The notes below the pieces were generated by a model. It did not search any database. It saw only the letters and a program-made list of their open reading frames with translations, and had not been told where the DNA came from. A DNA stretch of 64,000 nt from an uncultured Collinsella sp. (GTDB lineage Bacteria; Actinomycetota; Coriobacteriia; Coriobacteriales; Coriobacteriaceae), in the NCBI GenBank assembly GCA_900540845.1, contig UQHS01000004.1, forward strand, positions 62,001 to 126,000, read 5' to 3'. Position numbers and translations under genes: made by a program. Of this stretch, positions 16,236-24,993 are shown in pieces. Every line of letters starts with the position of its first letter. The first letter of the stretch is position 1.

Positions 16236-18104
16236 ATGGCAATTCTGCTCGGCTGCGATAGCGTGCATCTTGAGTTTCCCACCAAACTGATTGCCCAGGA
16301 CGTGACGCTGGGCGTCAACGAGGGCGACCGCATCGGCATCGTGGGTAAAAACGGAGACGGAAAGTCGAGCTTGCTGGGGATCTTGTCCGGGGGGATCGAG
16401 CCCGACGCTGGCCGCGTGACGCGCCGCCGCGACGTGACGGTTGGCGTGCTCGGCCAGCGCGACTCGCTCGACAGCGCCTCGACGGTGCATCGCGCTGTGG
16501 TAGGCGATGCACCCGAGTATGAGTGGGCCGCGAGCCCGCGCGTGCGCCAGATCCTGGACGGCCTCATCGCCGACGTGCCGTGGGAGGGCCTGGTTGGCGA
16601 GCTTTCCGGTGGGCAGCGCCGCCGCGTGGACTTGGCGCGTCTGCTTATCGGCGACTACGACGTCCTCATGCTCGACGAGCCCACAAACCACCTGGATATG
16701 CGTACCATCAACTGGTTGGCGGAGCATCTCAAGGCGCGTTGGCAAAAGGCGAGCGGCGCCATGCTCGTGGTCACGCACGACCGTTGGTTTCTCGACGAGG
16801 TCTGCACGTCCATGTGGGAGGTGCACGACGGGTGCGTCGATCCGTTCGAGGGCGGGTACTCCGCCTATATCCTGCAGCGCGTCGAGCGCGACCGCATGGC
16901 GCAGGTGACCGAGGAGCGTCGCCGCAACATGGCGCGCAAGGAGCTCGCGTGGCTCTCGCGCGGGGCCCAGGCGCGCAGCACCAAGCCGAAGTTCCGCGTC
17001 GAGGCGGCGCGCGAACTCATCGCCGACGTTCCGCCGGTGCGCAACGAGCTCGAGCTCAAGCGTCTCGCCGTGAGCCGCTTGGGCAAGCAGGTCATCGACG
17101 TGATCGATGTGGACGCGGGGTATGCGACCGCATCCGCTGCGGGGCAGACGACGCGCCCCGTGCTCACGGATGTCACGTGGCTCATCGGCGCGGGCGACCG
17201 CTACGGCCTGCTTGGCGAGAACGGCGCCGGCAAGACCACGCTGCTCAACGTCATCCAGGGCAAGCTCAGCCCTCGCCGCGGTCGCGTGAAGATCGGGTCC
17301 ACGGTGCGCTTCGGCGTCCTCTCCCAGCAGCTCGATGAACTGAAGCCCGTTGAGGACGATACGATTCGAGAGGTGCTCGCCCGTGGCAAGCGTTATGTGA
17401 TGGTGGAGGGCAAGGAAACGAGCCCCGAGAAGCTCCTTGAGCGCCTCGGCTTCACGCAGCAGCAGATGTGGAGCCGCATCAAGGATCTTTCCGGTGGTCA
17501 GAAGCGTCGCCTGTCGCTGCTGCTCACCATCCTGGAGGAGCCCAACGTGCTCATCCTGGACGAGCCCGGCAACGACTTGGATACGGATATGCTCGCACTC
17601 GTGGAGGACCTGCTGGACAGTTGGCCCGGCACGCTCATCCTGGTCACGCACGACCGCTTCCTCATGGAGCGCGTGACCGACCAGCAGTGGGCGCTCATCG
17701 ACGGCACCCTGCGACACGTGCCGGGTGGCGTGGATGAGTATCTCCGGTTGACGGAGGGCTTGGGTGCGGGCGGCTCCGCGCGTCCTCAGGCCCCCGGATC
17801 CAACGGCGGTCAGGGGTGTGACCCCAATCCTTCGAACGCCCCGCAGACGGGCGCTCAGGGTCCTCGGAACGGGCTCTCGAATGCGGAGCGTCAGCGCCTC
17901 AAAAAGGAGGTCGCCTCCCTCGAGCGCAAGATGGAGACGCGTCGCGCCAAGGTCGAGGAGCTGGAGCGGGGGATGTTCGACATCGATCCCACCGACTTTG
18001 CCGCACTCACCGCCCAGCAGGATGCCTTCGCCGCCGCTCGCGACGAGCTCGACGAGCTCGAGATGGCATGGCTCGAGACGAGCGAGCAGTTGGAAGGCTG
18101 CTAG
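16236..18104 (+). CDS. ABC-F ATPase (Uup-like)
   Basis: 622 residues from ATG 16236 (after GAGGAGCGA); the frame is open back to 16149 without family similarity. Two ABC domains: Walker A GKNGDGKSS (37-45) with LSGGQRRR and LDEPTNHLD, then Walker A GENGAGKTT with LSGGQKRR and LDEPGNDLD. No membrane segments. A charged C-terminal coiled coil (from about residue 545) matches the Uup-type DNA/ribosome-binding tail. ABC-F proteins act on the ribosome. GNDLD instead of TNDLD in the second Walker B extension is, from memory, common in actinobacterial members. No resistance-type leader peptide is evident upstream. Its stop overlaps the stop of the ppk remnant on the other strand. Confidence 0.9.
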   Translation: MAILLGCDSVHLEFPTKLIAQDVTLGVNEGDRIGIVGKNGDGKSSLLGILSGGIEPDAGRVTRRRDVTVGVLGQRDSLDSASTVHRAVVGDAPEYEWAASPRVRQILDGLIADVPWEGLVGELSGGQRRRVDLARLLIGDYDVLMLDEPTNHLDMRTINWLAEHLKARWQKASGAMLVVTHDRWFLDEVCTSMWEVHDGCVDPFEGGYSAYILQRVERDRMAQVTEERRRNMARKELAWLSRGAQARSTKPKFRVEAARELIADVPPVRNELELKRLAVSRLGKQVIDVIDVDAGYATASAAGQTTRPVLTDVTWLIGAGDRYGLLGENGAGKTTLLNVIQGKLSPRRGRVKIGSTVRFGVLSQQLDELKPVEDDTIREVLARGKRYVMVEGKETSPEKLLERLGFTQQQMWSRIKDLSGGQKRRLSLLLTILEEPNVLILDEPGNDLDTDMLALVEDLLDSWPGTLILVTHDRFLMERVTDQQWALIDGTLRHVPGGVDEYLRLTEGLGAGGSARPQAPGSNGGQGCDPNPSNAPQTGAQGPRNGLSNAERQRLKKEVASLERKMETRRAKVEELERGMFDIDPTDFAALTAQQDAFAAARDELDELEMAWLETSEQLEGC

Positions 18105-18622
18105 GAGAGCATCTCCTTGAAGCCGCTCACAATCATGCGCCAGCCGCGTTTGAAGCGGCCCTCGGCGGGCTGGGGTGCCGGCACGATGACGGTCGCCTCG
18201 GCCTGGACGATCTTTCCCTTGGCGGGGGAGGTTCCGCATGCGCGTGTGCTAGGCAGGGGCTGGGCGGACTCCAAAAGCTCGGCGCGTGCACGGAGCTCCC
18301 TCCCGGCCGCAGTCTGGGCGCGTTTCTCCTCGGCGGCTCTGGCGCGCTCGATGGCCTGCGCCATGAGGTGCTCCTGCGCGTTGAAGGGTGCCTCGCCCTC
18401 CGCGCGGGCAACGGGGACCCAGCGTCCGCGTGCGTCGAGCTCGCGGGCCTTCACGTTGTCGCGCAGCTGGTCGGCCATGTAGTCACGCACCATGGCGCGG
18501 CAGGCGGGGTCGATGACGGGATAGGCGATCTCGACACGGTGCTCGGTGTTGCGCGTCATCATGTCGGCGCTGGACAGGTACACCGTATCGGCCTCCTCGC
18601 CGAACGAGTAGACGCGCGCCCT
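18101..18622 (-). pseudogene. Polyphosphate kinase 1, C-terminal remnant
   Basis: The minus-strand frame reads ARVYSFG, then VYLSSADMMTRN, HRVEIAYPV and QLRDNVKAREL. These are the signature of the C-terminal PPK1 domain, which holds catalytic residues for making polyphosphate from ATP. Only about 170 of roughly 700 residues remain. Homology stops at about 18622, where the sequence changes abruptly to the pfk remnant on the other strand. The open frame runs on to 18856, but that part is antisense to pfk and not PPK-like. It cannot encode an active kinase. Confidence 0.8.
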
Positions 18623-19394
18623 CGACTGCCTGTTCATGCTGGGCGGCAACGGCTCCACCAAGACTGCCAACCGCTTGGCGCAGGAGGGCCTGAACGTGAT
18701 CGCGCTGCCCAAGACCATCGACAATGACACATGGGGGACCGACATCACCTTCGGCTTCACGAGTGCGGTCGAGATCGCGACCAAGTGCATCGACGACATC
18801 CACACCACCGCGAGCAGCCACGGCCGCGTCTTTGTGATCGAGATCATGGGGCACAAGGTCGGTTGGATTCCCCTGTATTCCGCCGTCGCCGGTGGCGCGG
18901 ATGTGTGCCTGATCCCCGAGATCCCCTACGAGATGGATAACGTGATCGCCGCGATCGACCGCCGTATGCAGTCGGGTGCGCGCTTCACCGTCATCGTGGT
19001 CGCGGAAGGCGCCATCTCCCGTGAGGAGGCGGCGCTGCCCAAGAAGGAGTACAAGAAGCTCGTGGCGGCGCGCACGTCGCCGTCGATCGCCTACGACATC
19101 GCCCGCGAGATCGAGGCGCGCTGAGGGCGCGAGACCCGCGTGGCGGTGCCCGGGCACACCCAGCGCGGCGGTCAACCCGATGCGCAGGACCGCGTATTCG
19201 CCACGCAGTGCGGCGTCGAGGCGGCGTTGGGCTGCTTGGAGGGGGAGTACGGCTTTATGGTGGCCCAGCGCGACGGCGAGATGCGCCGCGTGCCGCTGGC
19301 GGAGGTCGCCGGCAAGCTCAAGCATGTCGACCCCGCCAGCGACCTGGTGCGTGAGGCCCGCGCCCTGGGTATCTCCTTCGGCGACGAGGCTTAG
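18621..19394 (+). pseudogene. 6-phosphofructokinase remnant: N-terminus missing and in-frame TGA
   Basis: From about 18621 the frame reads LDCLFMLGGNGS, then PKTIDND and FGFTSAVEIAT, TSHGRVFV and MGHKVGW, and AGGADVCLIPE. These are unmistakable group-III PFK segments. TGA at 19122-19124 interrupts the same frame, which continues as GRETRVAVPGHTQRGG and ends GISFGDEA. About 100 N-terminal residues, including the GGDS-type nucleotide loop, are gone, cut at the junction with ppk. CGA to TGA would explain the stop. With both lesions the gene is dead; glycolysis must rely on another PFK or a bypass. Its stop overlaps kdpE's. Confidence 0.85.
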
Positions 19395-20104
19395 CGGGGC
19401 TCGAGGCGCTGCATGCGGTAGCCCACCCCGACGTGCGTCTGGATCATCGTGGGATGTGATGGGTCGGCTTCGATCTTCTTGCGCAGGGTTCGCATGAACA
19501 CGCGCAGGCTCGCGATGTCGCTGTCCCAGCTCGTCCCCCAGATCTCGTGCGTGATGAAGGTGTGCGTGAGCACCTTGTCGACGTTTTTCGCCAATAGCAC
19601 GAGGAGCTTGTACTCGGTGGGTGTGAGCGAGAGACGCTCGCCGTCGAGCTCGGCATATCCCGCGGCGTAATCGATGTGCAGGCTTCCGTTGTCGAAGGTG
19701 CTCGCCTCGATGGATTCGGCGGTGATCATGGTCGAGCGCCGCAGGTTGGCGCGGACGCGGGCGAGCATCTCCTCAACCGAGAACGGCTTCGTCAGGTAGT
19801 CGTCGGCGCCGGCGTCGAGCGCGCCGATTTTATCCGAGTCCTCGACGCGCGCTGAGATGACGATGATGGGGACGGCCGACCAGCTGCGGATCTTGGTGAT
19901 GACTTCGACGCCATCGATGTCCGGCAGGCCGAGGTCGAGCATGATGAGGTCGGGGTTGCGCGATGCCGCGTCCATGATGGCGGTCTCGCCGTTCGTCGCC
20001 TTCTCGACGCTGTAGCCGTGCAGGTCGAGAGCGGTCGTCACGAGGTTGCGGACCGCCGGGTCGTCTTCGACCACAAGGATGCTTGAGCGCGCGGCGTCAT
20101 TCAT
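19391..20104 (-). CDS. kdpE: Two-component response regulator KdpE
   Basis: 237 residues from ATG 20104 (MNDAARSSILVVEDD). The receiver domain has acidic residues 13-15, the phospho-acceptor Asp57 (IMLDLGLPD) and the switch Lys in YLTKPFS. A winged-helix OmpR/PhoB output domain follows, ending HVGVGYRM. The start lies eight bases inside the kdpD 3' end, giving translational coupling. KdpE activates kdpFABC when potassium is limiting. The longer open frame to 20326 is antisense-like. Confidence 0.93.
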   Translation of the reverse strand: MNDAARSSILVVEDDPAVRNLVTTALDLHGYSVEKATNGETAIMDAASRNPDLIMLDLGLPDIDGVEVITKIRSWSAVPIIVISARVEDSDKIGALDAGADDYLTKPFSVEEMLARVRANLRRSTMITAESIEASTFDNGSLHIDYAAGYAELDGERLSLTPTEYKLLVLLAKNVDKVLTHTFITHEIWGTSWDSDIASLRVFMRTLRKKIEADPSHPTMIQTHVGVGYRMQRLEPR

Positions 20105-22832
20105 GTATCTCGATCTCCTCGGCGGGAAGGGTGAAGCGGAAGACCGCTCCATGGGGCTTGTTGTCGGCGACTTCGATGATACCCCCGTGCGCCTCGATGA
20201 TGGAGCGGCACAACGATAGACCGAGGCCGAAGCTTCGATGGGAGTCGACGGGGCGAGGGCCCTCGGCGATGAAGAAACGGTCGAAGACGCGGGGCTTGTC
20301 GCGATCGGAGACGCCCGGGCCGTCATCGGCGACCTCTACGACGACGGATGAACCCTCCCGTCGCGCGACGATCGTCACGGTCGAGCCCTTCGGCGTGTAT
20401 TTGAACGCGTTCGTGATGAGGTTCGTGAGCACCTGCATGATGAGATGGACATCGATTTTCACCAAAAGGATCTCGTCCGTGTGTGCGATGGTCACGTGGT
20501 GCCCGTGCGATTCGCGAGCGACATGACTGAGCGCGGCGGCGATGACCTCGTCCATGAGCTCCGACGTGAGGTTGAGTTGCATGTCGCCATCTTCGATGCG
20601 GGTGATGGCGAGGAGGTTCTCGACGGTGTCGATCAGCCAGAGCGAGTCGTTGTAAATGGCGTCCGCGAGCTCGAGCCGTTTCGCGTCCTCGAGCTTCTCC
20701 CCACCATCGCGCAGCACCGCGGCCGACCCCGAGATCGCGGTGAGGGGCGTCCTCAGGTCATGGCCGATGGATCTAAGCAGGTTGGCGCGCAGTTGCTCGT
20801 TTTTGGCGAGTACGGCGGCCTCCTCCCGCTCCCGCGCCGCCTTGTCGCTCTCGAGGGCGAGTGCGCACTCGCCGACGATCGACAAGACGATGGAGTGCTC
20901 GAACGCCTCGAGCTCGCGCCCCTTCAGATCGATGCCCACGACGCCGAATACCTCGTTGCCCGCACGTACCGCAAGGTAGAGGCACTGCGCCTCTGGCAGG
21001 GTGTGAGTGCTCGCCCCGGCGTGCTTGTTGTTGTTGAAAGACCACGTCGCCACGGCACGCTCGTATTCGGTGAGCAGGGACGTGCGGTGGTCCTCCGTTC
21101 CGGCGCTCTCATACAGCGGCTCTCCGAGCAGGTCGCCGTCTGCGGGGTAGAAGACGACGTCGAGTCTGAGGAGCTTCACGAGCTGGCTCATGGCGACGCG
21201 CGCTCGTTCCCGGGGCCCTTGCGCCCGCTGCAGGAGTTGGTTGGTTTCGAGGAGCACGCGGGTCCTGAAGGCGTTTTTCGCCGAGGCACGCGCGTTGTCG
21301 GTGAGGCGCGCAGTGAGTTCGGCGGCCACCATCGCGGTCGCGAACATGATGGCGAAGGTCACGAGGTAGCTTCGGTCGTAGCTGTCGAATGAGAACAGCG
21401 GCGTCACGAAGCAGAAGTTGTAGAGCACCACCGAAAGGATGCTTGACACGATGGTGCAGACGCGCCCCGTGGTCGTGACGGCTGTGAGCAGGGCCGTGAG
21501 GATGTAGAGGGAGATGATGCTCGAGTCGGCGAATCCGAGTCCGCGGAATGCGGTGCCAACTGCCGTGGCGATGGCAGATAGGCCCAGCGTGAGCAGCATG
21601 TCCCGCCTGCTCGGCAGGCGGGGCCCCGAGGCCGCTCGCCGGTCGTGGCCCCGCCTGGCGGGCGCTGGCTGATCGGGGATGATGTAGATGTCGAGGTTCG
21701 GCGCGATGGCGATCAGCCTCTCCACGAGCGACTTGCGCCCGAAGAGCGCGTGATGCAGGCCGCGCGTCTCGCCGGTGCGCCCCATGACGATCTTCGAGAT
21801 GCCGGATAGTCGCGCGAATTCGGCGATCTGAAAGGCGAGGTCGTCCCCATACACCGTTTCCACCTGCGCGCCGAGCTGTTCGGCGAGAGCGCTGTTCGAG
21901 GAGAGGCGCGCACGTTCGTCCTCGTCCATGGTCTGGGTTCGCGGACTCTCGACGAACAGAGCGACGAGTTCGCCGTGGAAGGCCTTCGACAGCCGCGCGG
22001 CCGCCCGCACGATGCGCGGGTTCGTGGGGGCGGGGGAGAGGCAGACCAGGATGCGCTCGCTGGTGTAGTAGTCGCGGTTGCCGAGCACGCGCGCGGCGTC
22101 GGCGAGGCGTCCCGTGCGGTCGGCGCAGCGGCGCAGTGCGATCTCGCGCAATGCCGTGAGGTTCTCGATGCTGAAGAAGTTGCGCTGCGCGCGGTCGGCC
22201 TGCGCCGCGCGGTACACGAGTCCGGCCTTGAGGCGCTCGAGCAGGTCCTCGGGCTCGATATCCACGAGCTCGACCTGGTCGGCGTCATCGAAGACGCGGT
22301 CGGGGATGCGCTCACGCACGACGACGCCCGTGATGGAGGCCACCATGTCGTTCAGGCTCTCGATGTGCTGGACGTTGACCGTGGTGTAGACGTCTATGCC
22401 GGCGCGCAGAAGCTCTTCGACATCTTGATAGCGCTTTTCATGGCGGCACCCCGGCGCATTGGTGTGCGCGAGTTCGTCGACGAGGATCAGCCGCGGTGCC
22501 CGGGCCAGGGCGGCGTCGAGGTCGAATTCCGCGAGTTCGATGCCGCTGTGCTCGATGGGCATATGCGGGATGCACTCGATGCCCCGCGACAGGCGCGCCG
22601 TCTCGGGGCGCTCATGAGGTTCGATGTGGCCGGCGACGACGTTCACGCCGCGCCTCTTGGCGGCGTGCGCGGCCTGGAGCATGGCGTAGGTCTTGCCCAC
22701 GCCCGCGGCGTACCCGAAGAAGATCTTGAGGTGCCCTCGGCGTCCGCGGCGCTCCTGTGTGTGGACGTCCTGTTCGAGCGCTCTGAGCAGGAGGTCGGGG
22801 TTCGCCCGTGCATCGGATGCAGCGCGTGACAT
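20097..22832 (-). CDS. kdpD: Osmosensitive K+ channel histidine kinase KdpD
   Basis: 911 residues from ATG 22832 (MSRAASDARAN), which follows GAAAGG; the 32 codons upstream are not family-like. Order: KdpD sensor domain with Walker A GYAAGVGKT (40-48) and the VDELAHTNAPG motif, a universal-stress-like domain (about 250-370), four clustered membrane helices (DUF4118, about 400-490), a GAF-like region, HisKA with phospho-His691 (SIGHDLRTPLTA), and HATPase with N and G boxes. It senses low potassium or turgor and phosphorylates KdpE. It is divergent from kdpFABC across a 231-base gap that must hold the KdpE-controlled promoter. Confidence 0.94.
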   Translation of the reverse strand: MSRAASDARANPDLLLRALEQDVHTQERRGRRGHLKIFFGYAAGVGKTYAMLQAAHAAKRRGVNVVAGHIEPHERPETARLSRGIECIPHMPIEHSGIELAEFDLDAALARAPRLILVDELAHTNAPGCRHEKRYQDVEELLRAGIDVYTTVNVQHIESLNDMVASITGVVVRERIPDRVFDDADQVELVDIEPEDLLERLKAGLVYRAAQADRAQRNFFSIENLTALREIALRRCADRTGRLADAARVLGNRDYYTSERILVCLSPAPTNPRIVRAAARLSKAFHGELVALFVESPRTQTMDEDERARLSSNSALAEQLGAQVETVYGDDLAFQIAEFARLSGISKIVMGRTGETRGLHHALFGRKSLVERLIAIAPNLDIYIIPDQPAPARRGHDRRAASGPRLPSRRDMLLTLGLSAIATAVGTAFRGLGFADSSIISLYILTALLTAVTTTGRVCTIVSSILSVVLYNFCFVTPLFSFDSYDRSYLVTFAIMFATAMVAAELTARLTDNARASAKNAFRTRVLLETNQLLQRAQGPRERARVAMSQLVKLLRLDVVFYPADGDLLGEPLYESAGTEDHRTSLLTEYERAVATWSFNNNKHAGASTHTLPEAQCLYLAVRAGNEVFGVVGIDLKGRELEAFEHSIVLSIVGECALALESDKAAREREEAAVLAKNEQLRANLLRSIGHDLRTPLTAISGSAAVLRDGGEKLEDAKRLELADAIYNDSLWLIDTVENLLAITRIEDGDMQLNLTSELMDEVIAAALSHVARESHGHHVTIAHTDEILLVKIDVHLIMQVLTNLITNAFKYTPKGSTVTIVARREGSSVVVEVADDGPGVSDRDKPRVFDRFFIAEGPRPVDSHRSFGLGLSLCRSIIEAHGGIIEVADNKPHGAVFRFTLPAEEIEIHE

Positions 22833-23063
22833 TGCGAGGCCTTTCTCGCCGGTGTGGATTGATTGCGGCGGCGGGATGGACCGCCTCGAGCATGCGATGA
22901 GTATAGGGCTCCGTTCGGGGCGCCGCATCCTCCCAGCTGCATCTTTACGGCATCTTAAGGCCGGGGGGCATCACCCTAACACCGTTTTAATCCGCTTCGC
23001 CGTTTACTGTTCTCAGGCACTCGGGGAAGGGTGCCACCCGTGATTCTCGGAAGGAGCAGTTAC

Positions 23064-23150
23064 ATGAACGTCCTGATCCCGATCATAGGCATCACGTGCA
23101 TCGGCCTGTTGATCTACTACATCTATATTTTGATGAGGAGCGATTCGTAA
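23064..23150 (+). CDS. kdpF: KdpF, small stabilising subunit of the Kdp ATPase
   Basis: 28 residues (MNVLIPIIGITC... ending LMRSDS) with one hydrophobic helix, the size and place of KdpF. AAGGAGCAG precedes the ATG, and kdpA starts four bases after its stop. KdpF packs against KdpA in the complex. The call rests on position and topology because the peptide is too short for strong similarity. Confidence 0.8.
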   Translation: MNVLIPIIGITCIGLLIYYIYILMRSDS

Positions 23151-23153
23151 CTT

Positions 23154-24977
23154 ATGAGCGCTGCAATTCAGTACATCCTGTACTTCGCCGTGCTCGTCGT
23201 TTTGGCCATCCCGCTCGGTCGGTTCATGGCCCGTGTCATGGACGGCGAGCATACCTTTTTGTCACCCGTGCTCGTACCCGTCGAGCGGGGCGTCTATCGC
23301 CTGCTCCGCATTGACTCGCATGAGCAGATGGGCTGGAAGCGCTACCTGGTGAGCGTCCTTGTCTTCTCGGGTATCGGGCTCGTGGTGCTCGTCGCGCTCC
23401 CGATGCTCCAGGCCTTCTTGCCGGGTAACCCGCAGCACCTGCCGGGCGTGCCTTGGGACCTGTCGTTCAACACGGCGGCCTCCTTCATCACCAATACCAA
23501 CTGGCAGTCCTATTCCGGCGAGATCACCCTGTCCTACCTTGTGCAGTTCATGGGCCTCACCGTGCAGAACTTCGTTTCCGCCGGCACCGGTATCGCGGTC
23601 ATGTTCGCACTGATCCGCGGCTTCCGTCAGGTCAAGGAGCAGGGTCTGGGTTCCTTCTGGGTCGACCTCACCCGCACCGTCCTGTATGTGCTCATCCCGC
23701 TGAACCTCGTGTTGGGTGTCTGCCTGGCTGCCGGTGGCGTCATCTCCAACTTCCAGCCGGCTCAGAAGGCTGAGCTCGTAGAGCCCGTCGCGGTCGAGCC
23801 CAATGCGGATGGCGGTTGGGGTGTGATCGAGGGTGCCCAAATCGACGGCGACATCGTCAGGGCTGACGGCCGAGTCGTCGAGGATGCGCGCGTGGTTACC
23901 GAGCAGTTCCTGCCGCAGGGCCCCGCGGCTAGCCAGATTGCCATCAAGCAGTCCGGCACCAACGGCGGCGGCTTCTTCGGCGTGAACTCCGCCCATCCGT
24001 ACGAAAATCCCAGCGCGTTCACCAACATCATCGAGATGACCAGCCTGCTGCTGATCCCGGCCGCCTGCTGCTTCACCTTCGGTATCGGCGTCAAGAACAC
24101 CAAGCAAGGCAAGGCCATCTTTGCCGCCATGTTCATCCTGCTGGTGATCTTCACCGGCGTCATAGCCGTCAACGAGCATGCGGGCACCCCGCAGCTGGCC
24201 GATGGCGGAGCGGTCAATATCGAGATGACCGACGGCCAGGCCGGCGGCAACATGGAGGGCAAGGAGAGCCGCTTCGGTATCGCCGCTTCCTCCACGTGGT
24301 CGGCATACACCACCGCTGCTTCCAACGGCTCGGTTAACTCCATGCACGACTCCTACACCCCGCTGGGCGGTTTTGTCCAGATGCTCCAGATGGCTCTGGG
24401 CGAGGTCGTCTTCGGCGGCGTGGGCTGCGGTCTGTACGGCATGATCGGCTTCGCCATCCTCACGGTGTTCATCGCCGGTCTCATGGTCGGACGCACGCCT
24501 GAGTTCCTGGGCAAGAAGATCGAGCCGGGTGAGATGCGCTGGGCGGTTGTCCTGTGCCTGGCAACTCCGTTTGCCATTCTGGTGTGCTCGGCCATCGCCT
24601 GCATGGTGCCCGGTCTTGCCGATCAGCTCAACAATGGCGGCGCGCACGGCTTCTCCGAGGTGCTGTATGCCTTCACCTCATGTGGCGGCAACAACGGCTC
24701 GGCGTTTGCGGGCATGAACTGCAACATTCCCTGGATCAACGTCATGCTCGGCCTCGAGATGCTGTTCGCCCGCTTCATGCCCATCATCGGCACGCTGGCT
24801 ATCGCCGGCTCGCTGGCCAAGAAGGGTAAGGTCGCCGAGAGCGCCGGCACCCTGTCTACCACCAACGGCATGTTCGTATTCCTGCTCGTGTTCATCGTTC
24901 TGCTGATCGGTGCCCTGAGCTTCTTCCCGGCCCTGGCGCTTGGCCCCGTTGCCGAGTTCTTCCAGATGATTGCGTAA
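23154..24977 (+). CDS. kdpA: Potassium-transporting ATPase subunit KdpA
   Basis: 607 residues, about 50 more than E. coli KdpA. The selectivity-filter segments are recognisable: NTNWQSYSGE, the GTNGGGFFGVNSAHPYENP block and the TSCGGNNGSAFAGMN block. The extra length lies in hydrophilic extracytoplasmic loops, notably an acidic stretch before GTNGGGFF (around residues 205-255) and another near 340-380. KdpA is the K+-channel-like subunit that selects and admits potassium. It sits tightly between kdpF and kdpB. Confidence 0.95.
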   Translation: MSAAIQYILYFAVLVVLAIPLGRFMARVMDGEHTFLSPVLVPVERGVYRLLRIDSHEQMGWKRYLVSVLVFSGIGLVVLVALPMLQAFLPGNPQHLPGVPWDLSFNTAASFITNTNWQSYSGEITLSYLVQFMGLTVQNFVSAGTGIAVMFALIRGFRQVKEQGLGSFWVDLTRTVLYVLIPLNLVLGVCLAAGGVISNFQPAQKAELVEPVAVEPNADGGWGVIEGAQIDGDIVRADGRVVEDARVVTEQFLPQGPAASQIAIKQSGTNGGGFFGVNSAHPYENPSAFTNIIEMTSLLLIPAACCFTFGIGVKNTKQGKAIFAAMFILLVIFTGVIAVNEHAGTPQLADGGAVNIEMTDGQAGGNMEGKESRFGIAASSTWSAYTTAASNGSVNSMHDSYTPLGGFVQMLQMALGEVVFGGVGCGLYGMIGFAILTVFIAGLMVGRTPEFLGKKIEPGEMRWAVVLCLATPFAILVCSAIACMVPGLADQLNNGGAHGFSEVLYAFTSCGGNNGSAFAGMNCNIPWINVMLGLEMLFARFMPIIGTLAIAGSLAKKGKVAESAGTLSTTNGMFVFLLVFIVLLIGALSFFPALALGPVAEFFQMIA

Positions 24978-24993
24978 AGGAGGGCGCAGATTT

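Noticed and set aside
16236..18104. Antibiotic-resistance ABC-F (Msr/Vga type)
   Set aside because: The C-terminal coiled coil and the short interdomain linker fit the housekeeping Uup group. There is no leader peptide or attenuator upstream.
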